The notes below the pieces were generated by a model. That model was not told where the DNA came from and did no database searches. It was given only the letters and a program-made list of their open reading frames with translations. Below are positions 27,610 to 36,553 of a stretch of DNA of 64,000 nt, in pieces. How positions within the stretch are numbered: the first letter of the stretch is position 1; each line of letters opens with the position of its first letter. The position numbers and the translations under genes are program-made. Source of the DNA: Burkholderia aenigmatica. Its GTDB lineage: Bacteria > Pseudomonadota > Gammaproteobacteria > Burkholderiales > Burkholderiaceae. The stretch spans positions 124,001 to 188,000 of the forward strand of contig NZ_CABVQC010000002.1 of NCBI RefSeq assembly GCF_902499175.1, read 5' to 3'.

Positions 27610-28704
27610 TCAGCGGCCCGACTTCAGCTCGGTCCACAGACGCGTCTGCAGACGCTGGATTTCAGGCGGCAGCGGCTTGAGCAGGAACAGCGTCTTCACG
27701 ACGTCGGCCGGCGGATAGACGGCCGGGTCGTTCGCGACGTCGGGCCGCACGTACTTGCGGGCCTCGGCGTTGGCGCTCGGGTAGTACACCGCGTTCGTGA
27801 TCGCCGCGTGCACCTTCGGATCCTCGATGTAGTTGATCCACTGCAGCGCGGCATCCTTGTCCTTCGCATCCTTCGGGATCGCCATCACGTCGAACCATAC
27901 CGGCGCGCCGCCCTTCGGAATGTAGTACTCGACCTTGTACGGCTTCTTCGCTTCCATCGCGCGATGCTTCGCGATCACGACGTCGCCCGACCAGCCGAAC
28001 GCGAAGCAGATGTCGCCGCCGACCAGGTCGTTGATGTAGCCCGACGAGTTGAATTGCGTGATGTACGGGCGGATCTTCTTCAGCACTTCCATCGCCGCCT
28101 TGTAGTCGGCCGGATTCGTGCTCATCGGATCCTTGCCGATGTAGTGCAGTGCGGCCGCGAACATCTGGTCGGGCGCGTCGAGCACCGACACGCCGCAGGT
28201 CTTCAGCTTCGAGATGTTTTCCGGCTTGAACAGGATGTCCCAGTTGTCGAGCGGCACCTTGCCGAGCGCCTGCTGCGCCTTCGTCAGGTTGTACGCGAGA
28301 CCGGTCGTGCCGTACGCCCAGGGCACCGAGAACTTGTTGCCCGGATCCGCGCCGGCGACGAGCGCCATCAGTTGCGGATCGAGGTACTTGAGGTTCGGCA
28401 GCTTCGACTTGTCGAGCGGCGCGAAGATGCCGGCGGCGATCTGCTTGCCTGCGTAGTTGCTGGTCGGCACGACGATGTCGTAGCCCGAGCTGCCCGTCAG
28501 CAGCTTCGCCTGCAGCGTGTCGTCGCTGTCGTAGTTGTCGTAGCGGACCTTGACGCCCGTCTGCTTCTCGAAGTTCGGGATCGTGTCCTTCGCAATGTAG
28601 TCCGACCAGTTATAGACATTGAGCTGCGTATCCTTCGCCGCTGCCGCCGATGCACCCACGCACAGCGCGAGCGCTGCGAACCGGCCCACTACCTTTGCTT
28701 TCAT
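27610..28704 (-). CDS. potF: Periplasmic putrescine-binding protein (PotF-like)
   Basis: A 364-residue periplasmic solute-binding protein of the PotD/PotF class with a Sec signal (MKAKVVGRFAALALCVGASAAAA). Mature motifs include NVYNWSDYI, YDIVVPTSNY, VPWAYGTTGLAYN and ICFAFGWSGDV, the last near the polyamine site. ATG at 28704 follows GGAGAACGGG. It is the first gene of the operon, with 85 bases and a hairpin before potG. Putrescine rather than spermidine is inferred from similarity to PotF. Confidence 0.92.
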   Translation of the reverse strand: MKAKVVGRFAALALCVGASAAAAKDTQLNVYNWSDYIAKDTIPNFEKQTGVKVRYDNYDSDDTLQAKLLTGSSGYDIVVPTSNYAGKQIAAGIFAPLDKSKLPNLKYLDPQLMALVAGADPGNKFSVPWAYGTTGLAYNLTKAQQALGKVPLDNWDILFKPENISKLKTCGVSVLDAPDQMFAAALHYIGKDPMSTNPADYKAAMEVLKKIRPYITQFNSSGYINDLVGGDICFAFGWSGDVVIAKHRAMEAKKPYKVEYYIPKGGAPVWFDVMAIPKDAKDKDAALQWINYIEDPKVHAAITNAVYYPSANAEARKYVRPDVANDPAVYPPADVVKTLFLLKPLPPEIQRLQTRLWTELKSGR

Positions 28705-29125
28705 CCCGTTCTCCCTCCGGCCGGACACGTTGCCCGGCTGCCGTCTGCCTCGTCATGGCGGCGCATTCTGGCGCGCCACCCCTCGAAAACCCCGAAAACT
28801 ACCATCATTCGCGCTACGTCACAAAAAAATCATGGCGGTGTCGCGCAAACGGAACAGATTCCCGCCGCCGGCCAGGCAGGCCGCCCGTGCGACGGGGCGT
28901 TCCCGGGGAATTCTATCGGGTAATCGGCGGCTGTCCACCGGGAAAAACAGGCGGCGGCTCGCGCGTTCGCCGGCCGGACGCGCGAGCCGCCCGGCGGCTG
29001 CGCCCGGCACCCGACCGTACTGTCACGCCGCTGCACCAGTACGGCATGCCGGCCGCACCCGCCCGACCGACCGGCCGCGATGCATTAAAATGGCGGCTGA
29101 CGATTCAACTGCGTGAACCCTTCCG
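28705..29125. other. 421-bp intergenic region between divergent potF and DUF1289 genes
   Basis: No convincing gene on either strand. It must carry the potF promoter (minus strand, near 28800-28850 where an AT-rich stretch with seven A residues lies) and the promoter of the DUF1289 gene (GCATTAAAAT near 29080 looks like a -10). I see no riboswitch or clear operator. Confidence 0.5.
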
Positions 29126-29329
29126 ATGGCCTCCAATCTCCACGACCTGCCCGACAGCCCCTGCATCGGCGTGTGCTCGACCCTCTTCGACGAAGTCTGC
29201 AAGGGCTGCGGCCGCACGGCCGCCGAAGTGTCGAACTGGGTGTTCCTGAGCGACGACGAAAAGCGCGCGATCTGGGAGCGCATCTCGCGCGAAGGCACCG
29301 CGATGCGCTTCCAGTACGACAAGCTGTAA
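29126..29329 (+). CDS. DUF1289 family small cysteine-rich protein
   Basis: A 67-residue cytosolic protein with the DUF1289 pattern SPCIGVCSTLFDEVCKGCGRT (cysteines at residues 13, 17, 25 and 28), followed by WVFLSDDEKRAIWERI. The four cysteines probably bind zinc or an Fe-S cluster. Function is unknown; members often sit beside redox or thioesterase genes. It converges on the ompW-like gene, with a terminator between. Confidence 0.9.
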   Translation: MASNLHDLPDSPCIGVCSTLFDEVCKGCGRTAAEVSNWVFLSDDEKRAIWERISREGTAMRFQYDKL

Positions 29330-29340
29330 ATCCGCCGCAC

Positions 29341-29373
29341 AAAAAAAGAGCGGCATGCCGACTGCCATGCCGC
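29341..29373 (-). terminator. Rho-independent terminator after the OmpW-like gene
   Basis: GCGGCATG (29350-29357) pairs with CATGCCGC (29366-29373). On the minus strand the stem is followed by seven U residues. It ends the ompW-like transcript 32 bases after its stop and separates it from the convergent DUF1289 gene. Confidence 0.85.
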
Positions 29374-29404
29374 CAACCCCAACTCTGTTCTTTTCCGCAG
29401 GCGT

Positions 29405-30046
29405 CTAGAACTTCATCCCGACGCCCACGCCGACGATCAGCGGATCGATGTGCAGCGTGCCGATGCCCTTGTCGCCGAGCGTCGCATCGGTGCTCATCCA
29501 GATCTTCTTCACGTCGACGTTCACGAAGACCTTCTTCGTCACCTGCACGTCCACGCCGAACTGCAGCGCGGGGCCGAAGCTGCTCTTGTTGATCGACACG
29601 CCCTGCCCGCCGACGTTGAGCCCGTTGTTGTAGAAGTACGTGTAGTTCACGCCCGCGCCGACGTACGGACGCACCTTGCCGGCATGATTGAAGTGGTACT
29701 GCAGCAGCAGCGTCGGCGGCAGTACGCCCACGCCGCCGAGATTGCCGACGCTCGACGTCATCTGGTGCCGCGACGTGCCGAGGATCAGCTCGACACCGAG
29801 GTAGTCGCGGATCATGTACGTGAAATCGAGCTCGGGCACGATCGCGTTGTTCACGCCGACGTTGAGCGCACCCAGCGTGTCGCTCGCGCGTTCGTTCGGC
29901 TGGATGCTGATCGCGCGCAGTCGAACCAGGACATCGCCCTGATTGATGCCGTCGCCCGGCGAGGCCGCGTGCGACAACGAAGGCATCGCGGCGAAAGCGG
30001 CTGCGACGGCCGCAGCGGTGACACAAGTTCGAATCGTTTTATGCAT
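29405..30046 (-). CDS. OmpW-family outer membrane protein
   Basis: A 213-residue outer-membrane eight-stranded beta-barrel of the OmpW family with a Sec signal (MHKTIRTCVTAAAVAAAFA...SHA). Typical signs are the N-terminal GDVLVRLRAISIQPN, the barrel segment PTLLLQYHF, VRPYVGAGVNYTYF, and a terminal aromatic residue (VGVGMKF) recognised by the BAM complex. OmpW proteins form narrow hydrophobic channels and respond to stress or redox state. It is monocistronic with its own terminator. Confidence 0.92.
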   Translation of the reverse strand: MHKTIRTCVTAAAVAAAFAAMPSLSHAASPGDGINQGDVLVRLRAISIQPNERASDTLGALNVGVNNAIVPELDFTYMIRDYLGVELILGTSRHQMTSSVGNLGGVGVLPPTLLLQYHFNHAGKVRPYVGAGVNYTYFYNNGLNVGGQGVSINKSSFGPALQFGVDVQVTKKVFVNVDVKKIWMSTDATLGDKGIGTLHIDPLIVGVGVGMKF

Positions 30047-30111
30047 GGTACGGACCCCCAAAGAATGGTTTCCATTCTCCCTGTAGGGTCTTTTCGGCAT
30101 GTTGATATCCG

Positions 30112-31302
30112 TCAAGCCAGCGTAAACGTGGGACGGTTTGCCGCAGGCTCGGCCGCACCGCCCGTCAGCAGCAGGTCGAGCAGATCGCGGACGCTGCGGA
30201 TCGCACGGCCGAACGGCAACGCTTCGCGGCCGCGGAAGAACAGCCCGTTCGCGACGTCGCCGCGCAGCGCGGCCGCCAGCCGCGTGTCGATGCAGAAATG
30301 GCCGAACTTCTCGATGCCGTCGCGCAAGCCGCATACGCTCAGGCATTCGAGCGCGGTCGGGCAGCGCTGCTTCAGCGCGCCGAGCTTGGTGCGGATGCGC
30401 GTCTCGTTGCGCAGGTAACGATCGAGCCACGGCGTTTTCACCGCGCGTGCGGGCAGCCCCGTCACGCTGACGAATTCGACGATGTCGTCGGGTGTCGCGT
30501 CGGCGAGCACGCGCTTGAAGTGCGGATGCGCATCGCCCTCTTCCGTCACCGCGAACGGTGTCCCCACCTGCACGCCGTTCGCGCCGGCCTCGAACGCCGC
30601 GCGCACCGTGTCGTGACTGTTGATCCCGCCCGCAACGATCAGCGGGATCGTTTCGCGCGCGAGCCCGAGCGACGCCATCACCTGCGCGGTCTCGTCGAGC
30701 ACGCGCGCGAAATCGAACCGGCCGTCGTGCATGTCGTCGATCTGCGTGACGCCGAGATGGCCGCCTGCATGTGCCGGATGCTCGATCACGATCGCGTCGG
30801 GCAGGCGCCCCTTCTTCATCCACTTCTTCAGCACGAGCGCGATCCCGCGGCTGTCCGACAGGATCGGAATCAGCGCGATGTCATGTCCTTGCGTGAGATC
30901 GGGCAGGTCGAGCGGCAGGCCCGCGCCCATCACGATCGCGTCCGCCCCCTCGTCGCACGCAACCCGCACGTAATCCGCATGCGCGCTCACCGCCTTCATC
31001 ACGTTGACCGCGATCATCCCGCGCCCTTCGCCGTAGGTCTTCGCGAGGCGGATCTCGCGGGCGAGCGCCTCGAGGTTCGCGGCCTCGAGCGTCGCGCGAT
31101 CGGGTTGTGCGCGGCAACGCGCGAGCAGGTCAGCATGATGGTGGCGCAGGTCGATGCTCGCGATCGTGCCGACCGCGCCTTCGCGCGCGACGCTGCCCGC
31201 GAGCCGGTGCGCGGAAATGCCGACGCCCATGCCGCCCTGCACGACAGGCAGCAAGGTGCGGCCGCGAATCGTCAGCGGCGGAAAGGAAGTGCGTACGGTC
31301 AT
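30112..31302 (-). CDS. Nitronate monooxygenase family FMN flavoprotein
   Basis: A 396-residue TIM-barrel FMN enzyme of the nitronate monooxygenase / FabK-like group. Motifs seen are PVVQGGMGVGISAHRLAGSV at the N-terminus, EHPAHAGGHLG with the catalytic His region, IVAGGINSHDTVRAA and GANGVQVGTPF (phosphate binding). It oxidises propionate 3-nitronate-type compounds or acts as an enoyl reductase relative. The C-terminal Cys-rich ~50 residues (TALECLSVCGLRDGI) are typical of the class II-like long form. It runs alone downstream of the aldehyde dehydrogenase gene, separated by a terminator. Confidence 0.87.
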   Translation of the reverse strand: MTVRTSFPPLTIRGRTLLPVVQGGMGVGISAHRLAGSVAREGAVGTIASIDLRHHHADLLARCRAQPDRATLEAANLEALAREIRLAKTYGEGRGMIAVNVMKAVSAHADYVRVACDEGADAIVMGAGLPLDLPDLTQGHDIALIPILSDSRGIALVLKKWMKKGRLPDAIVIEHPAHAGGHLGVTQIDDMHDGRFDFARVLDETAQVMASLGLARETIPLIVAGGINSHDTVRAAFEAGANGVQVGTPFAVTEEGDAHPHFKRVLADATPDDIVEFVSVTGLPARAVKTPWLDRYLRNETRIRTKLGALKQRCPTALECLSVCGLRDGIEKFGHFCIDTRLAAALRGDVANGLFFRGREALPFGRAIRSVRDLLDLLLTGGAAEPAANRPTFTLA

Positions 31303-31373
31303 CGGTTACCTCATCGGAACATCGGAACCGCGATGATCGACGATCCACCGACGCGCACCTTGACGGCCGTCAA

Positions 31374-31399
31374 TAAAAAAGCGGCACGCGAGCGTGCCG
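31374..31399 (-). terminator. Rho-independent terminator after the aldehyde dehydrogenase gene
   Basis: CGGCACG (31382-31388) and CGTGCCG (31393-31399) form the stem. On the minus strand it is followed by CTTTTTTATT, a strong U tract. It lies about 39 bases after the aldehyde dehydrogenase stop. Confidence 0.85.
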
Positions 31400-31437
31400 T
31401 TTCCGGTTCAGGCCGTGATTAAGGCCGCGAAAAACGC

Positions 31438-32874
31438 TCAGGCCGGCTTCGCGGGCTTGAGCTGCATCGACTTGTACTCGAGATATTCTTCGAGCCCGTA
31501 CACGCCGTTTTCGCGGCCGTGACCCGACTGCTTGTAGCCGCCGAACGGCGCGGCCATGTTCCACGTGCCGCCGTTGATGTCGACCTGCCCGGTGCGGATG
31601 CGGCGCGCGATATCCATCGCGCGTTCGTCGCTGCCGGCCCACACCGCGCCGCCGAGTCCGTACGGCGAATCGTTCGCGATTCGCACGGCCTCGTCTTCAT
31701 CGCGATACGTGATGATCGACAGCACCGGCCCGAAGATCTCTTCCTGCGCGATGGTCGATTTCGGATCGACGCGGCCGAACACCGTCGGCTTCACGAAGAA
31801 GCCCTTCGCGAGCCCTTCCGGCAAACCGGTGCCGCCCGTCACGAGCTCCGCGCCTTCGTCGATCCCGCGCTGGATGTAGTCCTGCACACGCTGCTGCTGC
31901 ACGGCCGATGCCAGCGCGCCGAGACGCGTCGCGTCCTGCCGCGGATCGCCGGCGACGTAGGTTTCGGCCGCCGCCTTCGCGATCGCGCGCGCCTCGTCGT
32001 AGCGCGCTTCCGGCACCAGCATGCGCGTGTGCGCCGAGCAGGTCTGCCCCGCGTTCAGGTAGCACGCGTTGACCGTGCCCTTCACCGCCGTCGCGAAATC
32101 GGCATCGTCGAGGATCACCGAGGCCGACTTGCCGCCCAGCTCGAGCGCGACGCGCTTGACGCCCGCGGCCGCCAGTTCGGCCACGCGCTTGCCGGCGCGC
32201 GTCGAACCCGTGAACGACACCATGTCGACGTCCGGATCGGTGGCCAGCACCTCGCCGACCACCGGGCCGTAGCCGCACACGAGGTTGAACACGCCGGCCG
32301 GCAGCCCGGCTTCGTGAATCGCCTCGGCGAGCATGAACGCGTTGAGCGGCGCGACCTCGGACGGCTTCAGGACGACCGTGCAGCCGGCCGCGAGCGCCGG
32401 CGCGACCTTCAGCGTCACCTGGTTGAGCGGGTAGTTCCACGGCGTGATCGCCGCGACGACGCCGACCGGCTCGCGCACGACGAGCGAGTTGCCGACCTGT
32501 GCCTCGAATTCGAACGACTCGGCGAGCTTCGCGTACGCCTTCCAGTTGTAGATCGGGCCGCCGACCTGGATCGCGCGCGACAGCTTGATCGGCATCCCGA
32601 CTTCGCCGGTGATCGACTGCGCGAGTTCCTCGCTGCGCGCCTGCAGATGCTCGACGATCTTGCGCAGGTAGCCCGCGCGCGTCGCGGGCGGCGTGGCCGC
32701 CCATGCGTCGAAGGCTGCGCGCGCCGCGCGGATCGCGTCCCGCGCGTCGGATGCGACGCCTTCCGGAATCCGGCCGATCACGGCTTCGGTGCCCGAGTCG
32801 ATCACGTCGATCGTGCCGGTGCCGGCCGGTTTGCGCCACGCGCCGTCGATATAGAACTGGTCGTAGATTTTCAT
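31438..32874 (-). CDS. Aldehyde dehydrogenase family protein
   Basis: A 478-residue NAD(P)+-dependent aldehyde dehydrogenase. The oxyanion Asn is in TPWNYP (near residue 150), the general-base Glu in LELGGKS (near 250) and the nucleophile Cys in [11 protein letters not shown] (near 285). ATG at 32874 follows GGAGGCGGAAAACG. The frame is open 47 codons further upstream without a ribosome site. It is monocistronic, so the physiological aldehyde cannot be assigned. Confidence 0.92.
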   Translation of the reverse strand: MKIYDQFYIDGAWRKPAGTGTIDVIDSGTEAVIGRIPEGVASDARDAIRAARAAFDAWAATPPATRAGYLRKIVEHLQARSEELAQSITGEVGMPIKLSRAIQVGGPIYNWKAYAKLAESFEFEAQVGNSLVVREPVGVVAAITPWNYPLNQVTLKVAPALAAGCTVVLKPSEVAPLNAFMLAEAIHEAGLPAGVFNLVCGYGPVVGEVLATDPDVDMVSFTGSTRAGKRVAELAAAGVKRVALELGGKSASVILDDADFATAVKGTVNACYLNAGQTCSAHTRMLVPEARYDEARAIAKAAAETYVAGDPRQDATRLGALASAVQQQRVQDYIQRGIDEGAELVTGGTGLPEGLAKGFFVKPTVFGRVDPKSTIAQEEIFGPVLSIITYRDEDEAVRIANDSPYGLGGAVWAGSDERAMDIARRIRTGQVDINGGTWNMAAPFGGYKQSGHGRENGVYGLEEYLEYKSMQLKPAKPA

Positions 32875-32998
32875 CGTTTTCCGCCTCCAGGAAAGCCGAC
32901 ATTCTAGCGAGCGTTTCGGCCGGCCGGTATGACGATTGACAGCCATTCGAAAGGTCTTTAGCCTCGGCGCCTCATTCATCATAAAAAAGGAGAATGCC

Positions 32999-33760
32999 TT
33001 GAGCATCCTGACCAAAATCGAGGGCGGCTATCTTCAGGTACTGCGCGTGATCGTGCTGTTGTTCGCGACCGCGGTCCTGATCGGCGGGGTCATATTCGGC
33101 GCGGTCGCACTCGATGCGCGCCTGTCGAAACCGCCGAAGGTCGATTCGGCCATCCAGGTCGATCCAGCATCGTTCGCGTGGGAGAACGACGCACCCGCCA
33201 AGGCCACGCCGGCCGCCGACGGCGCGGCAGCCAAGGACGGCAACGCGTCGCCCGCGCTGCGCCTGTCGACGCAACTGTCCGGCATCGTGCAGAAGCACGG
33301 CCGCGCGGCCCTGTCTTCGGACTACGCGGTCGATCGCGACGCGTACGAGCCGTCGTTCCAGCGCGTGCTCGGCGACGACGACCATCCTGACGTCGCGTAC
33401 TACGAGCAGCAGATCGCGTATCTCGACAAGGTGCTGTCGCGCGCGGACGTCGCGGCCAGCGTCAAGAAGAAGGTCACCGGGCACGGCGACGAATATGCGC
33501 GCGAGCAGGCGTACACCGACGTCGTGTCGGCGGTCATGCGCGACTTCTCCGAGCGCTACGACGCACGCCGCACCGCGATCGACAACGAGAAGAAGGTCGC
33601 GGAAGAAACGGCGGCCGAGAACGGCCAGACCGCGCGCTACGCCGGCGTCGCCGCACTCGTCGCGCTGTACTCGTTCGTGTCGCTCGCGGTGCTGATCATC
33701 CTGATCCGCGTCGAGCGCAGCATCCGCTCGATCGCGCGCGCCACGCACACGACGACCTGA
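32999..33760 (+). CDS. Hypothetical protein with two membrane helices
   Basis: A 253-residue inner-membrane protein with TM helices at about residues 15-40 ([22 protein letters not shown]) and 220-240. A hydrophilic Ala/Lys/Asp-rich periplasmic or cytoplasmic domain between them contains a helical segment ([18 protein letters not shown]). I do not recognise the family. TTG at 32999 is chosen because AGGAG sits eight bases before it. The nearby ATG at 32994 is out of frame and hits a stop after one codon. Confidence 0.7.
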   Translation: MSILTKIEGGYLQVLRVIVLLFATAVLIGGVIFGAVALDARLSKPPKVDSAIQVDPASFAWENDAPAKATPAADGAAAKDGNASPALRLSTQLSGIVQKHGRAALSSDYAVDRDAYEPSFQRVLGDDDHPDVAYYEQQIAYLDKVLSRADVAASVKKKVTGHGDEYAREQAYTDVVSAVMRDFSERYDARRTAIDNEKKVAEETAAENGQTARYAGVAALVALYSFVSLAVLIILIRVERSIRSIARATHTTT

Positions 33761-34069
33761 ACCTCCTCATCCGCAGCCCGCGCGCCGGGCTGCGGCGAGC
33801 CCGGCAACGGGCCCGCTTCGCGGCGCAAGCGGCCGTTCCCCGGCCGCATCCTGGCGCGTGGTTCGTCACGCGCTCCCGCACTTTCCGTTCCCGCTGCCCC
33901 CTCACTTCGCCGTCGGCCATCCACGCCCGCGCAGCGTCCGTTTCGCCACCGCCATGTCAGCATCCGCCCGGGTGCGCGGCCGGGCCCGCATCGTGCTATG
34001 TTTTTATTATCGGCACCGGCTCATTGCAACCGGCGCCGCCCGGAATCGACGTATTTCGTGAGCGCTGCC
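33761..34069. other. Intergenic region with a strong hairpin
   Basis: CCGCAGCCCG (33771-33780) and CGGGCTGCGG (33786-33795) form a perfect 10-bp stem 10 bases after the previous stop, with no T run. The rest is GC-rich, noncoding by eye. TGCTATGTTTTTATTAT around 33995-34012 looks like the promoter of the next gene. Confidence 0.5.
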
Positions 34070-34435
34070 ATGTCCGACGCACCCCATATCCTCGGCTCGC
34101 AAGACCGCCTCGAGCTGCTTTGCTGGCTCACCTGCGGCAACCTCGGCGCGTTTTACCTCAACGAATCGTGGCCGGACGCCACGTTCCAGGTCCAGGCCGC
34201 CCACCGCTGGCTCGACCGCCATCACCGTCAGGCCGACTGGCTCGTGATCGCCAGGCTCGCCGCGCTCGCGCAGGACATCGCGAAGCGGCATGCCGGGTTC
34301 GTCGATGCGTCGTGGGCGCGCGACGCGGTCGAGGAAATCGTCGATACCGACGATCTCGACTATCGGGCGAAACTCGTGCAATGGGTCTACGAAGACTGCT
34401 GCAAGGCGCTCGCCGACAAGCGGCTGGCCGATTGA
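34070..34435 (+). CDS. Hypothetical protein
   Basis: A 121-residue soluble, mostly helical protein beginning MSDAPHILGSQDRLELL, with conserved-looking tryptophans and a charged C-terminus (YEDCCKALADKRLAD). I do not recognise it. ATG at 34070 is taken; a GTG at 34058 is an in-frame alternative. Codon use matches the neighbours, so it is probably a real gene. It is monocistronic. Confidence 0.6.
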   Translation: MSDAPHILGSQDRLELLCWLTCGNLGAFYLNESWPDATFQVQAAHRWLDRHHRQADWLVIARLAALAQDIAKRHAGFVDASWARDAVEEIVDTDDLDYRAKLVQWVYEDCCKALADKRLAD

Positions 34436-34558
34436 GTCCATGCGCGCGGGCCGCGGCATCGCGCGGCCGCCCGTCTTTGCATCGATGATGTACGCGTGGC
34501 TGCCGGCACGACCTGAGCAGGTACGTCGCGCACCCCGCACCGCCACGCGCCGGAAAAC

Positions 34559-35038
34559 TTACAGCAGCGACTTCGCCTGCGTCAGTACCTTGTCGCAGAT
34601 CTGCTTGGTCACCTGCTGCTTCAGGCCGCCGCCGCTCAGGTCGAGCTTGCTGCCGTTGCCGGCGTCGAGAACGCCGCTCGCGCCGCTGGTATAGCCGCTG
34701 TCGGACGACGCGTTGCCGCCGAGCTTGCCCATCAGTGCGTCCTTCACCGACGACGCGCCGCCGGACGCCCCGCCGAGATAGTTGTTCTGGATGCAGAACT
34801 GCAGCAGGCCCGCGACGTTGCCGGTGCTGCCCGGCAGCAGCGACGAACCGCCACCGCCCGTCAATGCACTACCGAGGCCACCGAGGTTGCCGAGCGCACC
34901 GCCTGCGCCGCTGCCTGAATCGCCACCGCCGCCGACCTGCTTCAGGACGTCGCCAAGCTGTGCATGCGCCACCGAAAACGGTGCGAGCAATCCGATCAGC
35001 GCGCCGGCAAGGGTCGCGCGGTATAGACGTGCATTCAT
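34559..35038 (-). CDS. DUF2501 family secreted protein
   Basis: A 159-residue periplasmic protein with a Sec signal (MNARLYRATLAGALIGLLAPFSVAHA). A Gly/Ser-rich low-complexity stretch spans residues ~35-70, followed by the DUF2501 core (LLQFCIQNNYLGG, then KQQVTKQICDKVLTQAKSLL). Two cysteines probably form a disulfide. The family includes E. coli YjjA; the function is unknown. Confidence 0.88.
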   Translation of the reverse strand: MNARLYRATLAGALIGLLAPFSVAHAQLGDVLKQVGGGGDSGSGAGGALGNLGGLGSALTGGGGSSLLPGSTGNVAGLLQFCIQNNYLGGASGGASSVKDALMGKLGGNASSDSGYTSGASGVLDAGNGSKLDLSGGGLKQQVTKQICDKVLTQAKSLL

Positions 35039-35253
35039 GTGAAGCCTCCCGGTTGTGACGGCGTGAGTACCGCGAATCGAATCCTAGGATACTCAATCAA
35101 CCCGCGCATGACAGCCTTCGGATGCGGCTTGAAACGTCAGGCATCGTGATATCGCCACAATTTGACAAAGCTTGACGTCACGCGTCGGCTCGCCGGCCCC
35201 TCGTTCGCGCCGCACGTATCGCGGCGAGTCGCCCGGCGCACGCATATGCGCCG

Positions 35254-36492
35254 CTATGCATCCGCCGCACGCGATCCCGGCCATGAAGCGGCAACGGAAA
35301 CGAGTGCCAGCATCACGCCGATCGACGCGAACGGCATGGCCGGATGCAGCTCGTACAGCATCGCGCCGGCCAGCGGCCCGATCACCATGCTGAGCCCCTG
35401 GGCCATCGACATCGCGCCCGCGCACGCAGCCTGCTCGTGCGGCGCCACCCGCGCGCTCGCCAGTGCCGCCACGGCCGGAAACGCCGCGCCCATCCCGCAC
35501 GCCGCGACGAGATAGCTCGCACACAGCGCGAGCGGCTGCGTGGCCTCGGCCATCAGCACCGACGCGAATCCGGCGCCGCCCGCGAGCGCGCCCCAGCGCA
35601 GCCACTGCACGGGCGCAACCGACCGGAAGCGCCCGACCAGCGCCTGCGTCACGATCAGCCCGAGGCCCGCGCTGCCGAGCGCATACCCGGTCGTGAGCGG
35701 CGCGGCCTGCGCGCTCACGCCCAGGCGGTCGATCACGTAGAACCCGAGTGCGCTGTTCGCGATCATGACGGCACTGTAAAGCGCCAGCGCGCTGAACCAG
35801 GGCAGCCGCAGGCGCGGCTCGGTCGGTTTCAGGCGAGGCGGTGCCTGCCGCACCGCGCCGTCGTGGCCGTCGCGACGGCCGCGCAACCCGGCCAGCCCGG
35901 CGAGCGGCAACACCGCGAACACGGCCAACGCAAGCGTCATGTCGTACCCGGCGATCCAGCCCGCGAGCGGCGGCGCGATCACCATCCCGACGGCGCCCGC
36001 GGCACCGAACCGGGCGATCGCCGCCGCGCGCCCCGCCACGGCCGTGCGGTCCGCGATCCACGCGGTCGCGGCGACCGGCAAGCCCGCGTAGCAACCGCCC
36101 ATTGCCGCACGCGTGACGAGCAGCGCGACGAAGCCGACCCAGACGGCCGGCACGGCCGTGCCGCCGTCGCGCAGCGCCCAGCCGACGTACCCCGTCAACA
36201 GCAGCGAGCTCGCGATGAAGCCGCCGATCGCCGCGCGCATGGCCGGCAGCCGTCCGCGCCGATCCGCGACCCGCGCCCAGCGCGGCGCGACCAGCATCCA
36301 CACGAGTCCGACGATGCCGATGATCGCACCGACGTGCAGCGGTTCGAGATGCATGCGCCGCGCCATCGGGCCCGCGATCGTGACGAACGCATAGGTTCCC
36401 GCCACCATCGCGAAGTTCGCGAGCAGCAGCGGCAAAAAAGACGCGCCGGCATCGGCCGGCAGGTTCAGGGTGTCAGCGGAAGGGGTCGACAT
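35254..36492 (-). CDS. MFS transporter, probable catecholate siderophore exporter
   Basis: A 412-residue major facilitator protein with 12 TM helices starting MSTPSADTLNLPADAG. Motif-A-like RWARVADRRGRLPAM follows TM2. It is the last gene of the siderophore operon, 61 bases after the DAHP synthase stop and on the same strand. The position of an EntS-like exporter in such operons makes siderophore secretion the likely role, though sequence alone would also fit a drug exporter. ATG at 36492 is chosen on the family N-terminus. Confidence 0.82.
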   Translation of the reverse strand: MSTPSADTLNLPADAGASFLPLLLANFAMVAGTYAFVTIAGPMARRMHLEPLHVGAIIGIVGLVWMLVAPRWARVADRRGRLPAMRAAIGGFIASSLLLTGYVGWALRDGGTAVPAVWVGFVALLVTRAAMGGCYAGLPVAATAWIADRTAVAGRAAAIARFGAAGAVGMVIAPPLAGWIAGYDMTLALAVFAVLPLAGLAGLRGRRDGHDGAVRQAPPRLKPTEPRLRLPWFSALALYSAVMIANSALGFYVIDRLGVSAQAAPLTTGYALGSAGLGLIVTQALVGRFRSVAPVQWLRWGALAGGAGFASVLMAEATQPLALCASYLVAACGMGAAFPAVAALASARVAPHEQAACAGAMSMAQGLSMVIGPLAGAMLYELHPAMPFASIGVMLALVSVAASWPGSRAADA

Positions 36493-36553
36493 GATTCGTT
36501 CGTGTTGGAGTCGTGTTGGAGAAATGAAGGAGGCCGGCCGGTGCCGGCCACGG

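Noticed and set aside
24623..28704. Functional link between the polyamine importer and the putrescine amide of cepaciachelin
   Set aside because: The pot operon is 7 kb away with unrelated genes between, has a conserved general role, and no Fur box was seen in front of it.
28705..29125. Riboswitch or small RNA in the potF/DUF1289 gap
   Set aside because: No aptamer-like conserved pairing or terminator-antiterminator arrangement could be recognised.
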